This document shows positions 36,016 through 46,031 of a stretch of DNA of 64,000 bases, one piece after another. Source of the DNA: Campylorhamphus procurvoides (lineage: Eukaryota > Chordata > Aves > Passeriformes > Dendrocolaptidae); contig WBMV01003298.1 of the NCBI GenBank assembly GCA_013396655.1, positions 900,695-964,694 on the forward strand, in the 5' to 3' direction. The notes under the pieces are model-generated. The model did not search any database and was not told the origin of the DNA. It worked only from the letters and a program-made list of their open reading frames with translations. The translations under genes were made by a program, and so were the position numbers. Within the stretch, counting starts at the first letter, position 1. Every line of letters begins with the position of its first letter.

Positions 36016-37804
36016 TTGCATTGCAGCCATTGCTTCACAGTGCCCTTCGTGCAAGAGCACAGTCTTATTACAGTTGAGATTTAAGTTCCACAAGAGTCAG
36101 GAAATTAAACTCTGCCACACAGTGTGTTCACTGTACGTTTTTATTGGACATGGCCCATACACAGCCAAGTGATCATCCTTTTTCCAAAGGGTAGCTTTCA
36201 GAGAACCTTATTCCAGTAAGTGATGGATACTTCTTTGTGTGCTCAAAGTCTTATTTGTTTAATACCACAACTGTGAACAAAACAACATACATTTTATTGT
36301 TCTAATTTTCATTACTCTACCCAGTCAGGACCACTCCATTATCTTGTTTTTTTAAAACTTACTTTAGCAAATGTTTACAATAAAAATAAATGTCTTAAAC
36401 ACTTTTCTGGGATAGTCAAAATATGATTCAGACACTGGAACTTTCATGGAACATGAGCAAAGTAATGGTGAATTACCCAGGGTAAAGACCATTCCTTTCT
36501 GGAAGTGATCTCTTGTCATGCTGAATTTTGACATTTCTCACAAAAATGTTTTATTCAGCAAGGATGTTCTGCCTGTTCCAGTACCAGCTTCATTTCCCCA
36601 AAGGATCTCTTGACTGTCTATTATAATTCTTGTTTCACTCTCAAAACACTTTCCTGAAATGAGTACTTCTAATAAGCACCTCTATTCATGTAAGCACTCC
36701 AGAAAATCCTCTAGATGGTTAAGAGGAGATGCTGAAGAAACACTTAGAACCATCAGAGTAAAGCTTTTATCTCCCAGAAAACTCTGGGAGAGTCACTCTT
36801 GAGAAATACTGAATGCTCTGCCAGGCACGTCAGCTACTATTTAGCCATTTAACAACCGAAATAGCTTCAGGTACAATCCTATGCAAAATATACAGACAGT
36901 ACATTAACCTGGGGGCTGAAACAGGCAAGCTGATTATTTGACAGGCTCTGGGCAAGTCAGTTTTATTGTTAAAATCCTGAAATTGCTTCCAGAAACAAAC
37001 TGTAAGGTTGTCTTGAATTTCTAAAAACTGGTTCAAGCTTAAATTAAGTACTAATTTTTTACAGAGTTTCTTTTTGCAAAAGGCATCCATAATGTAATAA
37101 AGGTTACAATAGCAGTGGTCCTAGCTGATTCTATTGACATGACTTTTTCCTAACCTTGAGCACTTTTTTTTCTAATTTCAGCAATATTTTCTGATTAAAT
37201 ATTTCTGTATTCTCTCTGCTGCCTCAGACTGTATCATTTGTGTTGGGGTTTTTTGTTTGTTTTGTTGGGGTTGTTGTTTTTATTTTGTTTGTTTTGAAAG
37301 AGAACTTAAGAGAGGAAGGAAAGAAGTCTAAGAAAAATATCATAATGTCAATATAGTGGCTGGTGAAAAGTGGCAGATTTATGGCCTTAAGGAATGAAAG
37401 ATGTCATTTACTTGTGTAGACAGTGTTGCTCATTCATTGGCAACTTCACACAAGCCACCAGTATACTCAGACCCTGAGTTTTGGATACTCTGACCCTGTA
37501 TGTAGGAGAGCTGCATCAGCTTTGATTTTGCAGATTTCCCAGTCCATACCACTTCTCTGTTCCTGGAGAACAGGTGTTGTAGTTTGATTAGGGTGGCACT
37601 TGCTGCCTTTTCTGTCTGCAAAATTTAGCATTTGGAATTTCTACTACTCTGTATATTAAAATCACAATTTTTTCTCCATTGAAAGACTTACCTTGCTACT
37701 AAAAATTTTTCCTTTTCCTATCCCTATTAGTTGCATCTCTTTATTGTTAAAGATTCCAAATAATGTGGAATGTGGTGATTCCCTGTGTTAGCAAATAGTA
37801 ACTA
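36016..37804. other. Unique stretch with a T/G-rich tract
   Basis: No gene was recognised. A T/G low-complexity tract of TTTG and TTTTG words spans about 37238-37297. The remainder is unremarkable AT-rich DNA. Confidence 0.5.
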
Positions 37805-37816
37805 CCACTAGAGGGC
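37805..37816 (+). promoter_or_regulatory. CTCF-like core motif
   Basis: CCACTAGAGGGC matches the 12-base core CCASYAGRKGGC of the vertebrate CTCF consensus at every position. CTCF is a zinc-finger protein that anchors loops and domain borders. It sits in unique DNA and is not part of a recognised transposon here. A second partial match (GCCCTCTAGT, reverse orientation) lies near 55606. A single motif match is weak evidence of occupancy. Confidence 0.45.
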
Positions 37817-38283
37817 TTTAATAACGACGCAAATCCTACCTCTGTTACACCCTTTCCAACCTGGAGTAATTTAATGGAAAGTGTAGTTCCCCATTTTTTT
37901 TTAAATTGGAATGACAGGCTGACAGATTTTTTTTTAATTAAATCAAAGTTCAGCTTAATAAGTAGTGTAGATAATTTGCTTCTTTAAATTTCAGTTAAAA
38001 AAGAGACAGTGAAATTTTCTGAGATTGAGCTTGGAAAATAAAAGTTTCTCTTAATTATGAAGAGCAACCACAACCCTCTCAAGTCAGTTTATAGCCTAGT
38101 CCTTTAAGTGCCTTTAAGGTGACGGTGTTTAAGAACAGAAATTCTTAGTTAGCACTTCGCAGTGCTGAGCAAAGGGGAACCCAGGGACTGGGATGCTCAT
38201 GTGCACCACTGCCCAAGCTTCACCATGGCTCAAGCACTAGTACAAAGCAGCAAAATTCTCTAGGGTCTAATGGCGAAAACTCA
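37817..38283. other. Unique sequence between the CTCF-like site and a MIR relic
   Basis: No gene or transposon is recognised. It contains short T/A runs near 37895-37940 and a few CpGs around 38120-38160. Confidence 0.45.
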
Positions 38284-38465
38284 TTTAATAATACTTAGCA
38301 CTTACCACTTTGGGTGCATCTTCAAAGAGCTGAACTAATAGCAGCTAATTTAATCTTCAAACAAGCTGAGTGAGGAGCATTATCATTGCTGTTTAACTGA
38401 GGGCCAGAGCAAAGCAATGGCACTGCAGAGAAACACAAATGTATGGCTCTACCCAGCTGCTTTGT
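38284..38465 (+). repeat. MIR/CORE-SINE-like ancient repeat
   Basis: This is a second copy of the MIR-like type, in the same orientation as the one at 35858. It shares ATAATACTTAGCACTT at its start, then TTTAATCTTCAAACAAGC, GAGGAGCATTATCATTGCTG, TTTAACTGAGGG and CCAGAGCAAAGC, in the order expected of MIR (cf. TTTACAGATGAGG). It is diverged, and the right boundary is uncertain. Confidence 0.6.
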
Positions 38466-40514
38466 GCCTGACTAGTAGGAAATGTTTTTAGTGGATTTAA
38501 TGCTGGTTGGCATTTCAGGGTGGCTGCTGACTCTTCCCAAATCCTAAATATCTAAATGTAAATTCAAGGTTTTAAAAACAGGGAGAGAGAAGAAAAAAAC
38601 CACAATAAATAAGGGTTTTTTAAGGGCCTGGGAGCACATTCCACATTAGGAAGAAAATAAACTTTCAGGGAGAAGAGACATTTGAGTTCCTTCTCCCCAG
38701 AGCTGTGACTCTCAAGGGCCCCATTTACCCCCACATAAGTTATTTGCAAAGGGGAGCTCAGCATATCCAGCTGGGCACCTTGAGGTACCCCAGCAGTCTC
38801 TGCTGCTGCTCTGTTCCCCCACAAGTGCTGCTCTAGGGGTATTGGAGGTGGAGGTCCATTGCAGTCCCTTCTGCTCTTTATGGCCACATCATGGGGGTGC
38901 TTTTAGGTGGAAGAGCCACCTCGGTGCAAGCACTTGGGCATGAGGGAGGCAGAACCTGCAGTGGCATTCCCCACGACAGCATGGGGCAGAGCAGGGCCCA
39001 GCTCCAGGGAAGCCCCACAGACCCTGTGCCCTGCTCATCTGCCCTGATCCCTTTCAGAGCAAGCACTGCTGTTCTTTCTGGTGCTGCCCAGCCCGATCTT
39101 GGCACCTTCCCAAGCCACAGGTACCCAGAGAGGGCACAGCATTGACTCCTCCTTCTATGGGAATATCTTGAGGTGATTTAGGGAGGCAAAACATAGTACT
39201 TTAAAATGGAAAAAATGCCAGAAACAGAATAGATAGAGGAGTAAACAGGGACATAGGAGGGCAATGTATAATCTATAAAGGAAGAATGCGTTTGCTTCTA
39301 AATTAAAGACGAGTCCTGGCTGAAGGCTTATTTGATTTAGTGAAGCCATTGACAGGTCTTCATGTAAAAACTATCAAAAATCTGTCTAAAGATCTGGGTT
39401 CACAGAAAGGGGTGTTTGAAGAATTTCTGAAGTCTGTATTCGGCCTTCTTTGAAGTCAGCAGTAGGTATGAATTAGTAGTCAGATGCAAAATTAGCAAGC
39501 TGGACTTTTACTCAGGTATAAGTACACATCCACTAGGATCACCTTCAGATAAAGAGTTGGAGAAAAATTGGTTTTCTGCCATTGCAAATCCAAAACCAAG
39601 CACAGAAGTGCACAGGCTGTAAGTATGTATGTAAGTACATATATGTATATTTCTATGAATAAAATTGACACCTAGTATTAAGCAAACAATCTAGTTTAAA
39701 AACAAAACCACCTAGTTTTACACAAACACACATCTGCATATTAATAAGTTTAAGTGTTACTTTTTGCAGAAACTGCAAAAATGCTTAAGTCAAGTGAGAT
39801 GGTTTGTTTAAGGATTGTAGTATTTTTAGGTATTTTATGTTTTAATAAAACTGCAGAGCATTTGAAAAAAAAATGAAGTAAAAAATTAGAACTCGGCTTT
39901 AGCAATATAAAATATTTTTAGTTTTTAATAATTTTATTATTAATATCAGTATTCAAATATTTGGGTTTTCTTAATGAGTATCTTATTGCCTATCTTTTTA
40001 CACGGAAGAGACCAACTATATGTCATTACAATGCTGTGCAATATGCCATGTTGTTTATAGTCCAAAACCTTGGCTCCAGCCCCCAGTCCTCCCTGACAAG
40101 GACTGGTCCATGGAGCAACAATTCCTCCTGTCAGCCAAGTCAGAACTTCTGATGTGTTGGTTGTTTCCTCCATGCACCTCCTTGCACTTCAGAGCATGAG
40201 GAGATTGAGATCCAGAGGAGTTATGGGATTTCACAGCTTAGGACACATGATAATGAAAATCACAAATCTTCTTCATCTCTTCCTCTTGCATATCTATTTT
40301 ATGAGGGTTCCACTGTGTGAACACTCCCTGTACTGCACAAAATGGTGCATACCACAGTTAAAAAAGAAAAAAGAGCATTTTTACCTTTTTTTCAAGTTGG
40401 TTCATTTTCATGGCCTTGCTCTTGTCATGGATCCAGCTCAGGTGAAAATGAAAAATTATATAATACAGCATTAGCTATTGCTTTGGAAGGTAGGTGTAGG
40501 GCAGAAATTCTGGG
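38466..40514. other. Unique stretch with a GC-richer block
   Basis: 38690-39150 is GC-richer than its surroundings but has few CpGs and no recognisable exon. Open frames on both strands are short (75-107 codons). 39610-39660 has a degenerate GTAT/ATGT run, and 39880-39960 is nearly all A/T. No transposon is recognised. Confidence 0.45.
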
Positions 40515-40557
40515 TGCCTTAGGCAGGAAAGCAGTAAAAGGTTACCTGCCTAAGGCA
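40515..40557. repeat. Perfect 13-bp inverted repeat with 17-nt loop
   Basis: TGCCTTAGGCAGG (40515-40527) is the exact reverse complement of CCTGCCTAAGGCA (40545-40557), with a 17-nt spacer (40528-40544). In RNA two more G-U pairs could form at the base. It lies in unique DNA inside no recognised transposon. It is too short on its own for a typical pre-miRNA. It could be the relic of a small palindromic element, a dimeric protein-binding site, or a local inverted duplication. Confidence 0.8.
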
Positions 40558-41936
40558 TTAACTCAGAGAGTAATGATAGTCCCTTCTATGTCTACAAAAA
40601 AAATCTTTGAAGAGGAAGAGGTGTAATGTGATCACAGAGTGCTCAGAAACGTATTCATTGCTCTGCTTTGTCTTTGTAAATCTTTCCAATGTTCAGCAGG
40701 ACAGCTGTGCTGTGGCTGCTAGCTATTAGGGCTGCACACTGCTTTTCAGATTTACAGCTGTGTGCTTGTCATTTCCAGATGCAGTTTTACTAAGACAGTC
40801 ACTCAGGAAACGTTGTGAGAAGCAGCAGGTTTCCAGTAAAACATGCCCATAAACACCACGGTTGCTGGCAAAATAAGACTTACACCCAGATGCTTTAGGA
40901 GAAAAACAGTCTATTCTTTGTTCACTTTTACCCTGAGGGTTCAACTCAGATCCATAAATATGTACAATGGAGCAGCCCATCCAGCTTGGCTGGCCAACAG
41001 GACACATAATTCCCCATCTCAGATGCTTCTGCTATTTCTGTTGCATGGGTTTGTGCAGGGATTCTAACAGGCAAATAATTCAGAAAGCTGTTTCAATCAA
41101 AACTCAAATCGTAGGCTGTGTGGTTATTTTTGTTCCCAGTTCAGCTGTGGCTAGTTGAAAACTGGACTTTAGCTGAGAAACACAAGAATCCAGAGTGAAA
41201 TGCACAAAACTCCCGCTATTTCTTAATTATCCTAATAATACCCATTTCCAGTTTCTCCAGGCTCTGGAAACAGCAGATTGCAGCACAAAAATTGCAAAGA
41301 TTTAATTGCCACCTGACAAAGGATAAGCAAGGTGGGGACCACAGTCTGCTCAGGAACTGACCTCCTCCTGTCAAATGAAAGCACTGACCAGAATTGGGGA
41401 TTTTGGGGGGCAGCAGTTCTGCCTCATGTCATTTGGCTCCACATGCTTCCTGGTGTTTGCAGGGACAGGGCAGAGCTTTGGTTTGCTAGAGTGGGACAGC
41501 AAACGACAGTCCATAACATGAACTGAAGTTGGGAAGGATCTTCTGCAAGTCCTATTTCTCAATATGCTTATTGACCAAATCAGTAAATCTCTAAATACCA
41601 GAGACAGCCAGACCTTGGGAACAGTTTTTCCCCCTCTTTCTCTTTTCTTGCTGGGTCTCATCTGCTCACTTCTTTACATATTATGAAAAATATAGTAACG
41701 AATCATTCCCAGCTGAGATTTCCTACAATATTGTTCATTTTTGTATGCTGCATTTTGAAAATTAGGATTATAACTGTGACTGGTGACAACGAATGACATG
41801 ACAGTTTGGGGTTTTTTTCCTCATTTGTTTCTCCCAGCTTTTCTTCTTAAGTGAAAGAACTTTCTGAATCCATTTCCACTTGAATGGCAAGCAGCATCAG
41901 ATGGAAGACTGGAAACTATATATTGATGCTGATGTT
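40558..41936. other. Unique non-coding stretch
   Basis: No gene or named repeat. Frames of up to 96 codons overlap on both strands near 41330-41660 but look like chance. The stretch runs up to the presumed left end of the ERVL-type LTR. Confidence 0.45.
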
Positions 41937-43007
41937 TGTGCCCCGGTCAAAAGGGGAAGAATATATCATCTATTTAAACTCAGATGGTGCACCAGGTGCT
42001 ACCAAACTACACTGTGTCTCCCCTACTCAGCTGGATGGGGAGAGAAAATAAATCAAAAGACTCCTGGGCTGAGATAAGGACAGGGAGAGATCTCTCACCA
42101 GTTACAGTCATGGACAAAACAGGCTCAGGGAAAAAGGAATTGAATTTATCACCAATCAAATCAGAGTAGGATAATAGGAAAAAAATCCAAATCTTAAAAC
42201 ACCTTCCCCCCAGCCCTTCCTCTTCCACAGCTTTAGTTCCCGTTTTCTCTGCCTCCTCCCTAGCAGTGATGGAGCAGGATGAAAATGGAGGTTTCGGTCA
42301 GGTCATCATGTGTTGTTTCTTCCGCTGCTTCTTTGTCAGAGGGAGGACTGCTCCAATGTGAGCTCCATCCCATGGGAGAGACTTCTCCATGAACTTCTCC
42401 AACAAGAGTCCATCCCACAGGCTGTAGGTCTTCACAGAGTGCTCCAGCTTGGGTTCCTTCCACGGGGTGCAGCCCTTTAGGAACAGATTGCTCCCCACAG
42501 GATCACAAGTCTTGCCAGCAAACCTGATCCAGAGTGGTCATCCCATGGGGTAACAGCCTCATTAGGGCACCCCCCTGTCCCAGGGTGGGCTTCTCCACAG
42601 GTTGCAAGTGGATCTCCGCTCCCCTGTGGACCTCCATGGGCTGCAGGGGCACAGCTGTCTCACCATGGTCAGCACCATGGGCTGCAGGGGAATCTCTGCT
42701 TCGGTGCCTGGAGCACCTTCTCCCACTCCTTCTGCACTGACCTCGTGTCTGAAGGGCTGTTGCTCTCCCATAGCCTCACTCCTCTCTCCAGGTGCAGTTG
42801 CTCAGGCTTTTTTCCCCTTCCTTAATACATTATCCCAGAGGTGCAACTACTGCTGCTGAGGGGCTCAGCCTTGGTCAGCAGTGGGTCTCTCTTGGAGCTG
42901 GCTGGCATTGATTCTCTTGGACCCAGGGGAGACTTCTGGCACCCTCTCAGAGAAGCCACCCCTGTACCTCCTCCACTCCCAAAACCTTGCCATGCAAACC
43001 CAATACA
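41937..43007 (-). mobile_element. ERVL-type solo LTR, nearly complete (about 1.07 kb)
   Basis: I recognise this as a long LTR family common in bird genomes, in minus orientation. Landmarks left to right are CACCAGGTGCTACC and CTCAGCTGGATGGGGAGAG. Next come GGACAGGGAGAGATC, CTTAAAACACCTTCC, a series of imperfect units carrying CCCATGGG/GGGCTGCAGGGG words (42360-42690), CTCACTCCTCTCTCC, and finally CCTTGCCATGCAAACCCAATACA. The right end (TACA at 43004-43007) is fixed by comparison with the fragment ending at 32096. The left end is less certain. If it is the TGTG at 41937, the flanking ATGTT (41932-41936) and ATGTA (43008-43012) form a 4-of-5 target-site duplication. Minus-strand TATTAAGG-like and GATAAA-like sequences are decayed promoter and poly(A) signals. 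No internal proviral genes adjoin it. Confidence 0.8.
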
Positions 43008-45973
43008 ATGTAGCACAAACAGAGCACTTTATCTTTCTCTCTCATCTCTCTGATGGAGCAAAGCATTTATTTTTCTGGCAAGTGTTGTGTTTTCTTTTTA
43101 GCCTGTGTACCCCCTCTGTAGCATAAAAATCATTTCCTTATAGCTGTTTTTACAGGGCAGGGTAAAAGTTGATGTATTCATTACCAAGGCTCCCCAGGCA
43201 TTTTTTTGTGCAATTTATAGAGATCTACTGAATGAAAGATATCTACTGCCAGCTTGTCAGCCTGAGCGTGGGTCTGTGCAGTCCTTCTCAGCAAGTGTGT
43301 TGTCTTGTAACTCCTGCGTGCTCTCCAGTGGCTTTGCAAAAAAGCAAAGGGGACTTGAGAGGCAAAACAATAGTGACAAATTGAAATGTAGAAGTGAAAC
43401 TTCAGAACATCTCCTGCCCCTGCACACATGGTGCGGAACGATGTTTACCCCTTGAGATCCTAGCTCATTTTGTGAAATATTTCATTTCTAAAGATACACA
43501 AGGCAAAAGAGCAGCTCTTTCTCCTTTCTGAGAAGGTAATTAAAATATAAAAAACAGTACAGTGTATCAATAATGCTGTAATGCACAAATTTTACACCTA
43601 CTGCATGTTGAGCAGACTGACACTTCTTGGAAGAGAAAAAAATGTATTTCCCTGAAGATTAAAAGAAAAAAAAAGTGGACATAAAATGCTTAGAATTGTG
43701 AGTTGAGAATGCTATTGCCAGCCAATGTCGGATTTTCTTCCTAACGGATGACGAGCTTCATCGCAAATGAAAATCTCTATTGCTTTAGTAGCTTTGTTTG
43801 TCATCTGGCTTCTTTCACTCTTTCTGCAGGGAAATGTTCCCCGTATGAATGTTTTTACTTCTTTCACATTTCATTTCTTCAGGTGTGCTTGAGATTGACA
43901 AGACAGTGCTTAAAGTATTGAACTCTGGAAATTTCAAAATAAGATTTTTCTGCAATCTATAATAGAAAAAATATTTCTTTATGCATTTTAATAAAAATTT
44001 TGTGAGGGTTTTAGGTTTTTCTTCCTCATTTCTTCCTCTGTCTTTCTATTTTATTTTTTTTCCACTGGACACAGCAGTCAGACTACCCACATTTCATTGC
44101 ATTTCTATCTCAATTTTAGATTTCAGTTTGACTTTTTCTATTTCCTTTCCTTTTTCTTTTCTCTTATTAATAAATGCAAGTCTGAACCTGTGATTTTCTT
44201 AGAATATTTATTTATTTTTAGGCTTTTTAATTCCATTATATAACTTCAATTGCTATAATGGAGAGATTACAATTTAGTCTCACAGTTTTTTGTCATGTCT
44301 CTGCTCCTGTTACTATTCCAGCAAACAGCTTTCCTTGACCTGCTAACACTTCTTCCTTTTCATACCAACTTCTAATTTTGTCAAAGGAGGTGTGATCTAG
44401 CCTAGCTTTGGCAATAAGCTCCTTCCTGGCTGTCCACAGCAGTTATGAACTGTGCTCTGGAAGTGTTGCTCTGGATTAATGCAGCTTCAGGTTCTCTCCA
44501 TTTCTCTTACCTGGCATGCTAAGTTTCAGTACAATCAAACCACATCATGAGACACACGCAATGGAAGATAAAGAAATGGAATTAATTGAAAAAACTAATT
44601 AATGCAAACAAGAGGAAAAATTGCCTTGTGTTGAGCAGGATGTTTCCTTCCTTTAGCAGAGGCTGCATTCGGGTCACAATTAAAAAAATAACAAGATAAA
44701 TGTTTACTCTAAGTAAGTGTGACTAGCAATCAAAAGGTGTTGGTGAAGATCCTCTAGAAGCACCTTTCAGTGTAGATCCAGTCCTGAAGTTCTGCATACT
44801 CTGGAGTTAGAGTGTCAGCAGGATGTCTTCTGAATCATTAGTTGCTGCAAGGTGATTAGGCAGAGAGAGAAAGGTGATTCTTTGCCTCTCCTATGCTGTT
44901 TTCATGGATTGTGTTGATTACATCATGCAGGCAGGAAAGGGTGAAGCACGGTGGTTAGGTCACCTTAATGAGGGCAAATAAAATGTGTTTCTTCCAAAGA
45001 GGTGGAGAACCTTTTTAATTAGACATTTGTGGAACACTATTACTTTTTTATACGTTATTTTTATTGTGGTTGTTTTCCCAGGAACCTCCATTTAACAGAG
45101 GGATGTTTTATGTGGTGTGTTCTGGCTTTGTGCATGGAGGGGGAAATTTTTAGTTTTAATTTTTTTTAGGAGCAAGGAATATATACAACATATGTAGTAT
45201 TTATAACTCCTCTTTAGATACACCATCGTAGTTTTTGTCACTCAAAAATAATAGAAATAGCAAGCTTTTCATATATACTATTTCCCACAAAGGGTATGCA
45301 ATATGACTTCTGGCTGATATGTTTGGCTATGCTTTGTAGTTTCATAGGTCTGGCACTCTGCAATAAAAAGGTCTATAAAAATTCCTTTATCATTATTTTA
45401 ATAGATGAACTTTTTTCATAGGAAAAAAAGTCTAAACTAAAATAGTCTCCAAGACATTGGCAGCCTACCTACTCCATGTATCTGCTGTATTTTCAAAGTG
45501 AATTACAAAACTTCGGAATGTTGTAAAGGTTTTGAAAATCGTTCACATCCTTGGGTTTTCTGTGTGAAATAGCCTAGACTTGAGTAGCAAAGGAACCTGA
45601 AGGGGTTGTGTGAGACCAAATGCCAAGTCACTGAAACTGCAGGTACCTGGCCATCTTCTGGAAGGAGCAGCTTCCTGAACAGGCTCCCTGGGAGATGTGT
45701 GGATGTTGGAAAACAGAGGAATAAAAAGTAAAAAAGAGCAAGCACACAGCTACCTCTGCTTTTGACATGATTTAATAAGAACAAGCTCCTTGTACTTCAT
45801 CAGGACTTCATGTTTGGATGCTAGGAGAATGTTTGGCTGAGACAGCTGTAGTTTCTATTCCAGACTCTGAAGTTGGATTTCTAAACCTTTCTTTCAAAGC
45901 AGAACTGCCATGGAGGAACTAATGTCCTCATTTCATATAATAACTCCCTGATTAATATATCCTGTCAGTGTGT
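43008..45973. other. Unique stretch with a possible conserved block
   Basis: No gene was recognised. 43500-43850 has a varied, non-repetitive composition with retained CpGs (AATGTCGG, CTAACGGATGACGAG, ATCGCAAATG) and TAATTA/CAATAATG-like words, as seen in conserved non-coding elements. 43980-44200 is strongly pyrimidine-rich. An imperfect TTAATT inverted repeat lies near 44580-44605. Confidence 0.4.
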
Positions 45974-46031
45974 GGGAAACCTGAATTCAATTTCCTTCTC
46001 TGCTTGAGGGATTTGAACTGCAGACCACACA
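45974..46031. repeat. Possible old palindromic amniote repeat
   Basis: GAATTCAATTTCC (45983-45995) followed by TTCTCTGCTTGA and then GGGATTTGAACTGC is an imperfect palindrome. It resembles an old amniote interspersed repeat with the pattern GATTTCAATCCCTTCTCTGCCxGAGGGATTTGAACC. The call rests on recalled pattern similarity over about 55 bp, so it is tentative. It lies at the 3' end of the 177-codon reverse frame (45952-46485) that I do not consider a gene. Confidence 0.35.

Noticed and set aside
31990..43007. The two ERVL-type LTRs as the ends of one provirus
   Set aside because: There is no gag, pol or env sequence between them, one copy is a 105-bp stub, and another LTR family and SINE relics lie between.
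44755..44820. Possible copy of another old amniote palindromic repeat (GATCCAGTCCTGAAGTTC)
   Set aside because: Only the first 15-20 bases resemble the remembered pattern and no second arm is present.
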